Source: Candidatus Heimdallarchaeota archaeon
GTDB lineage: Archaea; Asgardarchaeota; Heimdallarchaeia; Hodarchaeales; Hodarchaeaceae
DNA length: 64,000 nucleotides
Assembly: GCA_020353515.1 (NCBI GenBank)
Contig: CP070695.1
Coordinates: 756,957 to 820,956 of the forward strand
Reading direction: 5' to 3'
The notes below the pieces were generated by a model that saw only the letters and a list, made by a program, of their open reading frames with translations, was not told where the DNA came from and searched no databases. The position numbers and the translations under genes are program-made. This document shows positions 26,648 to 35,695 of the stretch, piece by piece; position 1 is the stretch's first letter, and every line of letters begins with the position of its first letter.

Positions 26648-27415
26648 TTATTTGAATTGGGCTTTTCTTTTTTCTAGAAAAGCAGATACTCCTTCATTCA
26701 TATCTTCATGAGAGAAACAGAGTGAAAAAATATTCGATTCCATTTGGATGGCATCTAGCCAGCTCATCTCTGAGCCTCGATCGATTGCTTCCTTTGCTTG
26801 GGCTAAGGCAAAACCTGGTCCTTTTGCTAGCCTCTTAGCTAGTTCACTTACAGCGGAATCAAGTTCTTCTGGCTTAACAACTTTGTTTACAAGGCCGATG
26901 GATAAAGCTCTCTCAGGGCTGATATTATCTCCTAGAAAAATTATTTCTTTTGCCACAGTTTTTCCCACTAAGCGGGGAAGACGTTGTGTTCCACCTGCAC
27001 CTGGGATTATACCCAACTTTATTTCAGGTTGCCCAAACAGGGCCTTAGTTGAAGCAATTCGTAAATCACACGCCATTGCTAATTCATTACCACCTCCGAG
27101 GCAAAACCCATTGATAGATGCAATTACAGGTATTGGGAGGAGTTCAATTTCGTTCAAGACACGTTGTAAAACTAATGAAAATGCTTTCGTTTCGGCGGTA
27201 GTTCTTCCTTTAAACTCGGTAATGTCAGCACCAGCAATAAAAGCTCTTCCTTTTCCTTTGAAAACTAGTACTCGGACTTTTTCTTCTTTTATCCTTGATA
27301 TTGCCTTTTCTAATTCATTAACAGTCTCATTATTTAGTGCATTAAGGGCTTTTTCACGAATAAAAGTGATTGTAGCAATTCCTTCTGAAACTTCGTATGT
27401 CAGATTTTTGAACAT
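26648..27415 (-). CDS. Enoyl-CoA hydratase/isomerase (crotonase) family protein
   Basis: This 255-residue enzyme of the crotonase fold has the oxyanion-hole segment AFIAGADI and the CoA-binding/catalytic stretch GFCLGGGNELAMACD. The two glutamates used by enoyl-CoA hydratases are present, in GGGNELAMACD and QPEIKLGIIPGAGG. It should therefore hydrate 2-enoyl-CoAs or carry out a related reaction. It lies head to head with the gamma-carbonic-anhydrase-like gene and 20 bases from the SDR gene (convergent). It could take part in fatty or aromatic acyl-CoA breakdown, which is inference. Confidence 0.92.
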   Translation of the reverse strand: MFKNLTYEVSEGIATITFIREKALNALNNETVNELEKAISRIKEEKVRVLVFKGKGRAFIAGADITEFKGRTTAETKAFSLVLQRVLNEIELLPIPVIASINGFCLGGGNELAMACDLRIASTKALFGQPEIKLGIIPGAGGTQRLPRLVGKTVAKEIIFLGDNISPERALSIGLVNKVVKPEELDSAVSELAKRLAKGPGFALAQAKEAIDRGSEMSWLDAIQMESNIFSLCFSHEDMNEGVSAFLEKRKAQFK

Positions 27416-27570
27416 AATTTTTCCCTACAACTGGATTTAAGTAGTGAGAAGCGTTTTAGAACTAATATTCAAATATTTTTGCATTAAGAACTTGATTTCA
27501 TCACAAATTTAATTAATTTCAGAATTTTATCGAAAAACAAACAAAATTTAAGTGGGTCTTGGTAAGAAAG

Positions 27571-28104
27571 ATGGCTATCTATGAATTCGAAGGAAAACAA
27601 CCTGAAATAGCAAAAACTGCATATATATTTCCATCTGCAGACATTATAGGAGATGTAAGTATTGGAGACAATTGTTTCATTGGTCCTAATGCTGTTTTGC
27701 GTGGAGATTGGGGTTATATAAGGATTGGAAGTGGCTCTAATATTCAGGATACTTGTGTAATTCACTCGGTTCCTGATGGAGGGACGATAATCGGTGAAAA
27801 CTGTCATATAGGACATGGAGCAATCGTACACCAGGCAGAATTAGGAAAACACGTGCTTGTAGGAAAAAATGCAGTAATAATGAATTGGGCGAATATTGGA
27901 GATGAGTGTATAATCGGTAGTGGCTGTGTTGTTCCTCAAAATAGAGTGATTGAATCCAATAGTTTGGTTCTTGGTGTTCCAGGAAAAGTCGTTGGTAAAA
28001 TTTCAGAGGATCAAAAAAACTATAGTTTAGGTGCAACCAAACTTTACCAAACCTTACCTAAACGCTATCATGCAAGTCTAAAGCTCCTTAATAATGGTTA
28101 TTAA
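27571..28104 (+). CDS. Gamma-carbonic-anhydrase-like hexapeptide protein
   Basis: This protein of about 177 residues is a left-handed beta helix of hexapeptide repeats, e.g. IIGDVSIGDNCFIGPNAVLRGD. The three histidines that bind the metal in gamma carbonic anhydrases are in place: VIHSVP, then IGHGAIVH with two histidines five residues apart. Family members include Cam of methanogens, YrdA and PaaY; activity towards CO2 or as an acyl-CoA thioesterase cannot be told apart here. ATG 27571 fits the family N-terminus better than the TTG at 27559. Confidence 0.88.
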   Translation: MAIYEFEGKQPEIAKTAYIFPSADIIGDVSIGDNCFIGPNAVLRGDWGYIRIGSGSNIQDTCVIHSVPDGGTIIGENCHIGHGAIVHQAELGKHVLVGKNAVIMNWANIGDECIIGSGCVVPQNRVIESNSLVLGVPGKVVGKISEDQKNYSLGATKLYQTLPKRYHASLKLLNNGY

Positions 28105-28146
28105 TATAATGTTTGATAGAGAATAGGAAAGACACTTATTCCTACA

Positions 28147-28161
28147 ATTATCTTCGATAAT
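28147..28161. promoter_or_regulatory. Small inverted repeat between carbonic-anhydrase-like gene and pyruvate kinase
   Basis: ATTATC (28147-28152) and GATAAT (28156-28161) form a six-bp stem with a three-base loop, followed by an AT-rich, TATA-like run. It could be a terminator of the upstream gene or an operator of pyruvate kinase. Short arms and AT richness make this weak. Confidence 0.25.
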
Positions 28162-28255
28162 CGATAATATATAAAAATGGAAAAAGAGATCAGATTTGCA
28201 GTCATTTTTATAAAGAGCAAAAGTTATTTTTAAAAGTCAATTTAAGTGGTTAAAG

Positions 28256-29707
28256 ATGGTGATTACAAAGACCAAAATAGTGTGCACGATTGGACCAGCA
28301 TCAGAGGATCCTTCTGTATTTAAAAAATTAGTTGAAGCAGGGATGGATGTATGTCGCCTCAATTTCAGTCATGGGTCTTATTCAGATCACAAAGAACGAT
28401 ATAAACTTATCAGAGAGGCTAGTGACGATCTTGCTGTCTTAGTTGATTTATGCGGACCAAAAATACGTACTGGAGAGGTAAAAAAAGGAACTGTTATCAA
28501 AACAGGTCAAAAATTTGAGATTTCTGAAGATATCAGTCTGGAAGGGGATTCCAAGGCATGTACAACTAATTATCCACCTCTTATAAAAGATGCAAAAGTC
28601 GGAAATCATCTAGCAATCGATGATGGGTTACTACTGCTAAAAATTACTAAAAAGACAAAATCTGAGCTAGTTTGCAAAGTATTAAATGGTGGTCCACTAA
28701 AATCTAGAAAAGGAATAAATGCACCAGATGTACCCTTATCATTATATTTTCCTCTTGAAAAAGACTTACAAGACGTACGTTACGTCTTAAGAAAATTAGA
28801 CATTGATTTTTTAGCTGCATCTTTTGTTCGTAGAAAAGAAGACATTCTGAGAGTTAGAGAGATATTGGATGAAGTACATTCACCTATCGGAATTATCAGT
28901 AAAATAGAACATCGCGATGCCCTTAAGAATTTTGATGAAATTCTAAAGGTGTCCGATGGTATTATGGTTGCAAGAGGAGATCTAGGGATAGAAATCCCAA
29001 CAGAACAAGTACCCATTGTTCAAAAGGAACTGATATCAAAGTGTAATCATATTGGGAAACCAGTGATTGTAGCCACCCAGATGTTAGAATCAATGATCAA
29101 TAATCCGCGACCGACCCGAGCAGAAGCATCAGATGTGAGTAATGCAATCATAGATGGATCTGATGCAGTTATGTTATCTGGGGAGACTGCAGTTGGAAAA
29201 TTTCCTGTAGAAGCTGTCCAATATCTAGAAAAAATAGCTAAAGCAGCAGAAGATCATGGATTACTGCGCCCAGTTGGTTATGGTATCGAACAACCTTCTA
29301 TAACTGAAGTGTTTGGGAGAGGAGTTTATATGATTAGTCAAGAAGATCATTTGAATGTTAAAGCAATCCTTACAAATACAAGAAGGGGATCTACAGCAAA
29401 GCTTGTCGCAAAATATAGGCCAAAAACACCTATTATAGCTGGTACTCCCTATCCATCAACCAAACGCCAATTAAATTTAGTTTGGGGTGTATGCCCAATA
29501 CAAGTTGAAGTAACCAATTCCTCGAATGAATTAAAATACCTTCTAGCAAAGGAGGCTCATGAAAGAGGTCTACTTCAGCCTGAAGACCAGGTACTTATAA
29601 TTGGTGGCAGTCTCTTAGGTTTTCCTGCTTCAACAAATCTCATTCAAACGATGAAAGTTGATGATATCCTTCTTTTCGGTCAACAACTCAGACAACCAAT
29701 GATGTAG
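28256..29707 (+). CDS. pyk: Pyruvate kinase
   Basis: This 483-residue glycolytic enzyme converts phosphoenolpyruvate and ADP into pyruvate and ATP. Motifs include TKIVCTIGPAS at the N-terminus, LCGPKIRTGEV, the active-site segment ISKIEHRDAL with MVARGDLGIEIP, and MLESMINNPRPTRAEASDV. The C-terminal domain carries VLIIGG near its end and appears complete. It is followed 37 bases later by the dehydratase-like redox pair, on the same strand. ATG 28256. Confidence 0.96.
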   Translation: MVITKTKIVCTIGPASEDPSVFKKLVEAGMDVCRLNFSHGSYSDHKERYKLIREASDDLAVLVDLCGPKIRTGEVKKGTVIKTGQKFEISEDISLEGDSKACTTNYPPLIKDAKVGNHLAIDDGLLLLKITKKTKSELVCKVLNGGPLKSRKGINAPDVPLSLYFPLEKDLQDVRYVLRKLDIDFLAASFVRRKEDILRVREILDEVHSPIGIISKIEHRDALKNFDEILKVSDGIMVARGDLGIEIPTEQVPIVQKELISKCNHIGKPVIVATQMLESMINNPRPTRAEASDVSNAIIDGSDAVMLSGETAVGKFPVEAVQYLEKIAKAAEDHGLLRPVGYGIEQPSITEVFGRGVYMISQEDHLNVKAILTNTRRGSTAKLVAKYRPKTPIIAGTPYPSTKRQLNLVWGVCPIQVEVTNSSNELKYLLAKEAHERGLLQPEDQVLIIGGSLLGFPASTNLIQTMKVDDILLFGQQLRQPMM

Positions 29708-29744
29708 TGAGATAGATTTTTCAAAATAACCACCTGAAGGTTAG

Positions 29745-30983
29745 ATGAGGATGACCAAGCGAATTCCACTCCGATCATCAAAAAAATTGAAAGAGATTGC
29801 TACACGCTATTATCGAGACTTGGATAGCGCAGCCAAGGATCCTAATCAGAAAATGGCTTGGTGTTCCAGTGTTGGGCCTGCAGAAATACTACTAGCGATG
29901 GGATTCAAAGTCTACTACCCTGAAAATCATACAGCTATGATCGGCGCTAGTCGTCTGGCAAATGAATATATACCAGTTTCAATAGCGCAGGGGTATTCAC
30001 CGGAAATTTGTAGTTATCTAACCTCAGATATTGGTGCTTTTCTAAAGAAAGAGACTCCTCTAACTAAAGCGTATGGAATAAGTGAAGTTCCTAATCCTGA
30101 TGTTCTTGTTTTTAATACAAATCAATGTAGAGATGTTCAAGATTGGTTTAAATGGTATGCTTTGAAGCTCGATGTTCCAATCGTGGGTATACATTCTCCC
30201 TCATTTATTGACGAACTTTCAAGAAGTCATATTGACTCTGTAGTAGAGCAGATGAAAGATATGATTATTAAATTAGAACAAATTACAAATCAAAGCATGG
30301 ATAAAAGCGAACTGGCAAAACGGGTTAGAATTTCTTTTGAATGTAGTCAAACATGGCAACAAGTCTTAGAAACAGCTGCTACTATACCTTCCCCTCTAAC
30401 TTTCTTTGATGGTTGTATCCATATGCTCCCTGCAGTTGTTTTAAGGGGAGAACAGATTGCTGTAGATTACTATGAATTGTTGAGAGAAGAACTTGATGAA
30501 AGAATTGATGAAGGTATTGCAGCGGTTCCAGATGAGAAATACAGGATTTACTGGGAGGGTATGCCAATTTGGGGCAAATTGCGAGATTTATCAGAACAAT
30601 TTTCAGAACTAAAAACTTGTGTTGTGGCTTCAACTTATTGTAGTTCATGGATATTTACTGACTTTGGGGCTTCCTCTAACGATCCACTAGTGGGAATGGC
30701 TAAGGCTTATACAGAGTTATTTATAAACAGGTCAGAATCTAGCAAGGAGGAATATTTAAAGAAAAAATTAGAAGAATTCAAGATAGATGGAATTATTTTT
30801 CATAATGCACGCACATGTCCAAATAATTCCAACACTAGTTACGGGATGCCCAAGCGTATTGAAGATCAAACCAATATACCAAATTTAGTAATTGATGCTG
30901 ATCTCAATGACCTGAATGTCTATAGCGAAGAACAAACCAAAACTAATATTGAAGCTTTTATAGAACAGTTATCTGGGATATAA
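29745..30983 (+). CDS. 2-hydroxyacyl-CoA dehydratase/DCCP-type iron-sulfur subunit
   Basis: This 412-residue protein belongs to the 2-hydroxyacyl-CoA dehydratase D-component/benzoyl-CoA reductase family. Conserved cysteines occur in MAWCSSVGPAEILLAMG, SPEICSYLTSD, NTNQCRDVQDWFKW, ASTYCSSWIF and HNARTCPNN. Classical dehydratases need two different D-type subunits. Here only one is encoded, beside a dedicated activase, as in E. coli YjiM/YjiL and the double-cubane-cluster protein pair. It may therefore form a homodimer with an [8Fe-9S]-type centre; the physiological substrate is unknown. GAAGG lies four bases before the ATG. Downstream, the activase starts 63 bases on. Confidence 0.85.
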   Translation: MRMTKRIPLRSSKKLKEIATRYYRDLDSAAKDPNQKMAWCSSVGPAEILLAMGFKVYYPENHTAMIGASRLANEYIPVSIAQGYSPEICSYLTSDIGAFLKKETPLTKAYGISEVPNPDVLVFNTNQCRDVQDWFKWYALKLDVPIVGIHSPSFIDELSRSHIDSVVEQMKDMIIKLEQITNQSMDKSELAKRVRISFECSQTWQQVLETAATIPSPLTFFDGCIHMLPAVVLRGEQIAVDYYELLREELDERIDEGIAAVPDEKYRIYWEGMPIWGKLRDLSEQFSELKTCVVASTYCSSWIFTDFGASSNDPLVGMAKAYTELFINRSESSKEEYLKKKLEEFKIDGIIFHNARTCPNNSNTSYGMPKRIEDQTNIPNLVIDADLNDLNVYSEEQTKTNIEAFIEQLSGI

Positions 30984-31046
30984 AAAGGTCCACTATCAAA
31001 TTGTTGTCTGGATTTGTTTTAGATCATAAGCAATGGAGAAAAAATT

Positions 31047-31835
31047 TTGTCTATATTTGCTGGAATAGATGTTGGGTCATCATTCACCAAAGTAGTTCTG
31101 ATAGATCAGACAAAGAAAATTTTGGGAACAGATATTCGTTTCTCTGGGACAAGTTTACGATTAGCCGCTGAAAAAGGACTTAAGGCAGCTCTAGAAAATA
31201 ATACTTCATTTTCTGAGATCAAAAGAACTGTCTCAACTGGTTATGGAAGAAAAAACGTTAGTTTAGATAATCTAAAAATTACTACAATTACAGAGATTAG
31301 TTGTAATGCCAAAGCGGCACAATTTTATTATCCTAATAGAGCTCTTTCAATTGTCGATATTGGTGGTCAAGATACTAAAATTATTAAAACACGAGAAGAC
31401 GGGAGGCGTGCAAGTTTCAAAATGAATAGAAAATGTGCAGCTGGAACTGGGACATTTCTGGAAGAATTAGCTTTAAAATTAAGAGTCCAACCAGATGAAT
31501 TGGATAAGTTAGCAAGGCAGTCAACGCATGCAAAATCAATTAGTAGTTATTGTACAGTATTTGCCGCAACTGAGATCCTCAGTCGCATCAGAGAGGGGGC
31601 TTCTATTGAAGATATGGTTCGAGGTGCGTTTAATTCTGTTGTAAAACGAATTCTTGAGATTGATGTGTTAGATAATGAAGTTATATTAACTGGAGGGGTA
31701 GTAGCTCACAATCCTACAATTATTGAAATTTTTGAAGAGGAAGTAGGCAGATCTGTTTCTGTACCACCTTCTCCTCAGTTATTTGTAGCTTTAGGTGCAG
31801 CTTTATACGCCCTAGAAGAGGATACATCTATCTAG
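31047..31835 (+). CDS. ATP-dependent activase (BadF/BcrA/HgdC family)
   Basis: This 262-residue ATPase of the ASKHA fold delivers low-potential electrons to its partner. Phosphate loops GIDVGSSFTK and DIGGQDTK are present. The cluster-binding cysteines are in RKCAAGTGTFLEE and SYCTVFAATE; together, in a homodimer, they hold one [4Fe-4S] cluster at the subunit interface. It is most like HgdC/YjiL-type activases (homodimeric) and differs from the P/Q pair in the 42-44 kb operon. It should serve the preceding gene. The start is a TTG with GGAG upstream. Confidence 0.9.
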   Translation: MSIFAGIDVGSSFTKVVLIDQTKKILGTDIRFSGTSLRLAAEKGLKAALENNTSFSEIKRTVSTGYGRKNVSLDNLKITTITEISCNAKAAQFYYPNRALSIVDIGGQDTKIIKTREDGRRASFKMNRKCAAGTGTFLEELALKLRVQPDELDKLARQSTHAKSISSYCTVFAATEILSRIREGASIEDMVRGAFNSVVKRILEIDVLDNEVILTGGVVAHNPTIIEIFEEEVGRSVSVPPSPQLFVALGAALYALEEDTSI

Positions 31836-31975
31836 AGATTCTATTATTTACGATTGGAATAATTTCTATTGTGTACAATGTTCCGCGAAAGGTAGACATA
31901 TAAAAACGAACATCATCCTGTGTTTTAGATACATTCTATAATGTTAAAAAGCTCAGAGATAGGTGAAAAATAAAA

Positions 31976-32353
31976 ATGACATATAAACCAGATAGTGGGC
32001 AACGAATTGATGACCCTATGCGAGTAATGGTATCTACTACTGATGAGATTCCTGGATTTGAAGTTGAACAGTATTTAGGAATTACTTTTGGTATTACCGT
32101 GAGGTCACGAGGCCTTGGTGGCAGATGTGTCGGGGGCTGCGAGGCTTGTTTTGGAGGAGAAGTGACCGCATACACGCAGAGTGCTGTTGAAGCTAGGAAT
32201 GACGCGATATATCGGCTATGTGCCGAAGTTGCAGAGCGAGGTGGTAATGGAGTAGTTGGTGTAAAATTTGATTCATCTCGTTCTGGACAAGATTCCTCGA
32301 TGACCGATATAGTAGCCTATGGAACAGCTGTTCGTGTACGACCAAAGGTGTAA
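31976..32353 (+). CDS. YbjQ/UPF0145 family protein
   Basis: This 125-residue protein fits the UPF0145 (YbjQ) pattern: VSTTDEIPGFEVEQYLGITFG, ARNDAIYRLCAEVAERGGNGVVGVKFD and a C-terminal AYGTAVRV. The family forms pentameric beta-rich assemblies sometimes described as heavy-metal-binding. This member has an added glycine/cysteine-rich loop (GGRCVGGCEACFGG) with three cysteines between the usual blocks, which could bind metal. AGGTGA lies upstream of the ATG. No obvious partner neighbours. Confidence 0.85.
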   Translation: MTYKPDSGQRIDDPMRVMVSTTDEIPGFEVEQYLGITFGITVRSRGLGGRCVGGCEACFGGEVTAYTQSAVEARNDAIYRLCAEVAERGGNGVVGVKFDSSRSGQDSSMTDIVAYGTAVRVRPKV

Positions 32354-32434
32354 AGGATTATCTGGAAGTGAGAACCTATCCTTTCAAATAATGTATTTCT
32401 GAAATCATTACCTAGAAATCATCGGATACATTTT

Positions 32435-33052
32435 TTGAAACGATTTCTTCAACTTATGCTACCATTTAACTTCTCTCACCATCCATTATGTAATAATTAT
32501 CGACAAGAAGTATTTAAGATTGGCTCCTGGTTTCTCTGTAGAGGATGTTTTTGCGTTTACAGCTCAATGCTTATCTCACTTCTCATTACTGTATTTGTTA
32601 ATCCTTTTAGTACTTTTTCAATTATTGAGGTCTTTCTCATTGTTCTGATTGTTAGTAGTCCCACTTGGATAGGATTTTTATTTAATTTTAGAAACCGTCT
32701 GATGAAAGATCTTCTTAGAATTTCATTAGGTATCGGGTGGGGGATCGCTCTAGGTGAACTCTTGTTACAGACTTCTTGGAGTGACAAAATTGCGATATTT
32801 TTACTTATGATTACTTTTTGGTTTATTTTTAGAAAAATACGTAGAATTAAAACAAGTAGAAAAACTCTAACATTGTGTAAGAATTGTGTTGAACTGAATA
32901 ATAGTGCATGTCCAGGTTATAAAATGCAATTTGAAGCAGAGCGGCAATATAGTCGTGAAGTGAGCGATTTCTTACAACAAAAGCTTAACTGGAACGATAT
33001 TCGGAAAGGATTACAAAAATCTCACATTTCTGAAATTGAGGGGTCAGTATAA
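32435..33052 (+). CDS. DUF2085-like membrane protein
   Basis: This 205-residue protein begins with HHPLCNNYRQEVFKIGSWFLCRGCFCVYSS, matching the DUF2085 hallmark of a CH(Q)R...VCARCTG-like segment. Four membrane helices follow between residues about 45 and 135. The C-terminal soluble part carries CKNCVELNNSACPGYK, a further possible metal site. The start is TTG 32435, or ATG 32456. Function of the family is unknown. Confidence 0.65.
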   Translation: MKRFLQLMLPFNFSHHPLCNNYRQEVFKIGSWFLCRGCFCVYSSMLISLLITVFVNPFSTFSIIEVFLIVLIVSSPTWIGFLFNFRNRLMKDLLRISLGIGWGIALGELLLQTSWSDKIAIFLLMITFWFIFRKIRRIKTSRKTLTLCKNCVELNNSACPGYKMQFEAERQYSREVSDFLQQKLNWNDIRKGLQKSHISEIEGSV

Positions 33053-33236
33053 AGAGAATTAATCGAATTTGATGATTCCTTTTTAAAGAACAAATCCTGT
33101 TTCAGTGTTCTATCAGAAAGTAGTACAAAAAAACATTAATAATTGATCCTCTTTTAGTGTAAAATCAATTGGATTTTAATTTTCATTCTTTGATATTGGA
33201 TCCAATGGAATGGATAACTGAGTTGAGGATTGAAAT

Positions 33237-34178
33237 TTGACAAACAATGATTATAAAGTAGCTATAATAGGGGCAGGCCCATCAGGTGGTATTTTAGGTT
33301 CCTTTCTTGTTAAGAAGAATGTAGAAGTGATTTTAGTAGATATTTGGAAAGCTCACATGGAAGCAATCCAAAATTATGGCTTACAAGTAATTGGAGCCGC
33401 AACAATCACTACTCAATTTGATCCAGAACACTTGAAATTGTCTATTTCCGATTTAAAAGACACCGATGTGAATCTAATAATTATTTCAGTTAAGACTCCA
33501 TATTTAGAACGAGTAGTCCAAGATCTTAAACCAGTCATTTCAGATGATACTTTAGTAATAAGCCATCAAAATGGATTTGGGACTGAAATCGTGCTTGCAA
33601 AGGCATTTGGAGAAGAGAGAGCTTTTCGCAACGTGATAAATTACGCTGGAAATGTCCTAAGACCTGGGATTATTGATATGACCTTTTTTAATCCTCCTAA
33701 CTATGTTGGTTCTTATTCACCCAAGAGGCAAGACAAAGCGCGTGAAATCGCTGACTTAATCTCTTCACCAGATTTTGCTGCAAAATTTGTGGAGGATATT
33801 CAGCCTGAAGTATGGAAAAAAGTAATCTTAAATGCAGCTCTCGCACCAGTGTGTGCAATCACTGGTCAAACGATGAGAGAGGCCATGGATTTCGCAGATA
33901 CAAATAAAATAGCTAGTGAAATTATTAAAGAGGGGATTACTGTTACTAAAGCTCTAGGAATCTCTTTTGGAGATAATTTTCATGATATTTGTATGGGATA
34001 TTTATCCAAGGGAGGCCATCATAAACCGAGTATGCTAATAGATATTGAGAATCGAAGTCCAACAGAAATCGCATTTATTAATGGGAAAATTGTGGAAGTT
34101 GGTAAACAATACGATATCCCTACTCCATATAATGAAGCAACAGTCACTTATGTGCGGGGATTAGAATCAAAATATTGA
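33237..34178 (+). CDS. Ketopantoate reductase family protein (2-dehydropantoate 2-reductase)
   Basis: This 313-residue NAD(P)-dependent oxidoreductase has the N-terminal Rossmann motif IIGAGPSGGILGSFL. The catalytic lysine region is WKKVILNAALAPVCAITG and the C-terminal helical domain includes PTEIAFINGKIVEVG, as in PanE/ApbA. It could reduce ketopantoate on the way to pantothenate and CoA, but the family includes other alpha-keto reductases. The start is TTG with GAGG upstream. Its stop abuts the nucleotidyltransferase gene directly. Confidence 0.88.
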   Translation: MTNNDYKVAIIGAGPSGGILGSFLVKKNVEVILVDIWKAHMEAIQNYGLQVIGAATITTQFDPEHLKLSISDLKDTDVNLIIISVKTPYLERVVQDLKPVISDDTLVISHQNGFGTEIVLAKAFGEERAFRNVINYAGNVLRPGIIDMTFFNPPNYVGSYSPKRQDKAREIADLISSPDFAAKFVEDIQPEVWKKVILNAALAPVCAITGQTMREAMDFADTNKIASEIIKEGITVTKALGISFGDNFHDICMGYLSKGGHHKPSMLIDIENRSPTEIAFINGKIVEVGKQYDIPTPYNEATVTYVRGLESKY

Positions 34179-34685
34179 TTGAAGTCAAACATAAAGAAAC
34201 GGTTTTCAATGATTGATCCAATATATTTGAAAGCCCTGAAATCCCTGATTTACCGTTTAGAATCTTCAAATATTATATGGGGGGTTACAGGAAGTTTAAG
34301 CATGGCATTACAAGGGGTTCCTGTTGTACCTAATGATATTGATATTCAAACAGATGAAAAAGGAGCATATGAAATTCAGAAACTCTTCAAAGACCATATA
34401 ATAAAACCAATAAATTTTTCTGGTAATTCAATGATAAAATCTCATTTTGGAAGCATTAGGGTCTGTGACATACTGATAGAGATCATGGGAGGAGTCCAAA
34501 AGTTACTTCCAAATGGGTCTTGGGAACCAGCAGTTGATATACAGCCTCACCGTCAATTTATCAAGTTGAAAGGTATGCACATACCAGTATTATCTTTGAA
34601 ATATGAAGAATCCGCCTATAGGAAATTGGGGCGAATTGAAAGAGCAGATCTTCTGAAAAAATATTTAGAAAATAAGAAAGGTTAA
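34179..34685 (+). CDS. Minimal-type nucleotidyltransferase
   Basis: This 168-residue protein has the nucleotidyltransferase-fold signature WGVTGSLSMALQGV followed by PNDIDIQTD: a GS motif and two metal-binding aspartates. A third acidic residue is likely in RVCDILIEIM. This fits small NTP transferases related to MNT antitoxins or aminoglycoside-type transferases. The target is unknown and no HEPN partner is adjacent. The start may be TTG immediately after the preceding stop, or ATG at 34209. Head-to-tail contact with the PanE-like gene implies coupling. Confidence 0.75.
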   Translation: MKSNIKKRFSMIDPIYLKALKSLIYRLESSNIIWGVTGSLSMALQGVPVVPNDIDIQTDEKGAYEIQKLFKDHIIKPINFSGNSMIKSHFGSIRVCDILIEIMGGVQKLLPNGSWEPAVDIQPHRQFIKLKGMHIPVLSLKYEESAYRKLGRIERADLLKKYLENKKG

Positions 34686-34852
34686 TCAAATTACATATAT
34701 TCGAATATTGGGGTTTTATTCTTGATCCTACAGAGAAAAGTGGTGTGTCTATCCTTTTCTAAGGATCCTTATTGACTCTCTAGCATATCTCGTCCAATTG
34801 GAATTAGAGCTGATCTTTAATGATTTTACTTAAGTTGTAAAATTTAATTTCA

Positions 34853-35071
34853 TCAGGCAATTAATCTTCGAGGAATATAACCGCTAAGCTTCCTATTACG
34901 AGGAATACGAGAAGCAAAAGCATCCATTCCACATTCAGAACACTTTAAGCGAAGCATAAGATGATTAACAATTGCAGAAAGGCTATGAATGTGACACCAG
35001 GGGCAAACTAACTCCATTTCTGCTCGTGATTGAACCTCTGAATCCTCTACCATTTCAATAGTCATAGGCAT
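34853..35071 (-). CDS. Small zinc-finger protein
   Basis: This 72-residue protein has two CxxC pairs, CPWCHIHS and CSECGMD, about 22 residues apart, plus a basic arginine-rich C-terminus (SRIPRNRK...YIPRR). This suggests a zinc ribbon with nucleic-acid contact. It lies on the same strand as the Lrp-like gene, about 90 bases downstream of it. An AGGAGG-like sequence precedes the ATG. Function unknown. Confidence 0.7.
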   Translation of the reverse strand: MPMTIEMVEDSEVQSRAEMELVCPWCHIHSLSAIVNHLMLRLKCSECGMDAFASRIPRNRKLSGYIPRRLIA

Positions 35072-35159
35072 AACCTCCTTTCTTTTTTTAATTGGTTAAT
35101 ATCAACGAAAAATTTTTCTAGTTCTGGAATATTCAAGATATTGAAATTCAACAGATTAA

Positions 35160-35615
35160 CTATGAGATATATTCGTAAATTCGTTCCTCTTTAAGTAATT
35201 TGGAGACTTCTGAAACACCTTGGAATTTTTTTAAATGTAAAATGAAATTATTTAAGTCTTGTAAGTTCTTAGAAAGAACCTCAAGCATAAACAAATTTTG
35301 GTCACTGGCTCGATAGAGAGAGAGAAGTCTACTGTTACTTGTCCCTGCTTTTGACGGTAAATCCTCTATTTGGATATAATTATCATAACTAGGTTCTAGT
35401 CGAAATGTAATAATCGCTTGAATTTCATATCCAAGATTTTCGGGGAATGTAACAACTCTGAAACCATTGATTATCCCTTTCTTCTGCAGTCGTTTAATAC
35501 GATTCCTAACTGTACCTTCAGTTTTTTGAATAGACTTAGCAATATCAGTAAATTTAGTTCTACCGTTTTGATCCAGAATTTCTAGAATTTTCCTATCAAT
35601 TTCATCATGATACAT
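35160..35615 (-). CDS. Lrp/AsnC family transcriptional regulator
   Basis: This 151-residue regulator starts with a helix-turn-helix (KILEILDQNGRTKFTDIAKSIQKTEGTVRNRIKRLQKKGIINGF) that matches Lrp/AsnC. A RAM-type ligand-binding domain follows, in which the amino-acid effector site would lie near residues 90-135. Such proteins control amino-acid and energy metabolism, often autogenously. It is divergent from the REC-DUF835 regulator across 293 bases that contain three short palindromes. Start ATG. Confidence 0.92.
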   Translation of the reverse strand: MYHDEIDRKILEILDQNGRTKFTDIAKSIQKTEGTVRNRIKRLQKKGIINGFRVVTFPENLGYEIQAIITFRLEPSYDNYIQIEDLPSKAGTSNSRLLSLYRASDQNLFMLEVLSKNLQDLNNFILHLKKFQGVSEVSKLLKEERIYEYIS

Positions 35616-35695
35616 AGAGTTTCCTCCACATTTCTTTCACGATTTTGTCTCTATGGTTAACAGTAAAATTAGATTGAACTTTCTTAAGTTATTAT

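Noticed and set aside
26748..27440. 230-codon open frame on the plus strand opposite the crotonase gene
   Set aside because: It mirrors the crotonase coding strand, and its translation is a serine/proline-rich string without family resemblance; the crotonase on the other strand has all catalytic motifs.
27484..27831. 115-codon minus-strand frame over the carbonic-anhydrase-like gene
   Set aside because: Antisense to hexapeptide repeats, with no independent signal.
29745..31835. Classical 2-hydroxyacyl-CoA dehydratase (HgdAB/C) for amino-acid fermentation
   Set aside because: Only one core subunit is encoded; the classical enzyme needs two different ones.
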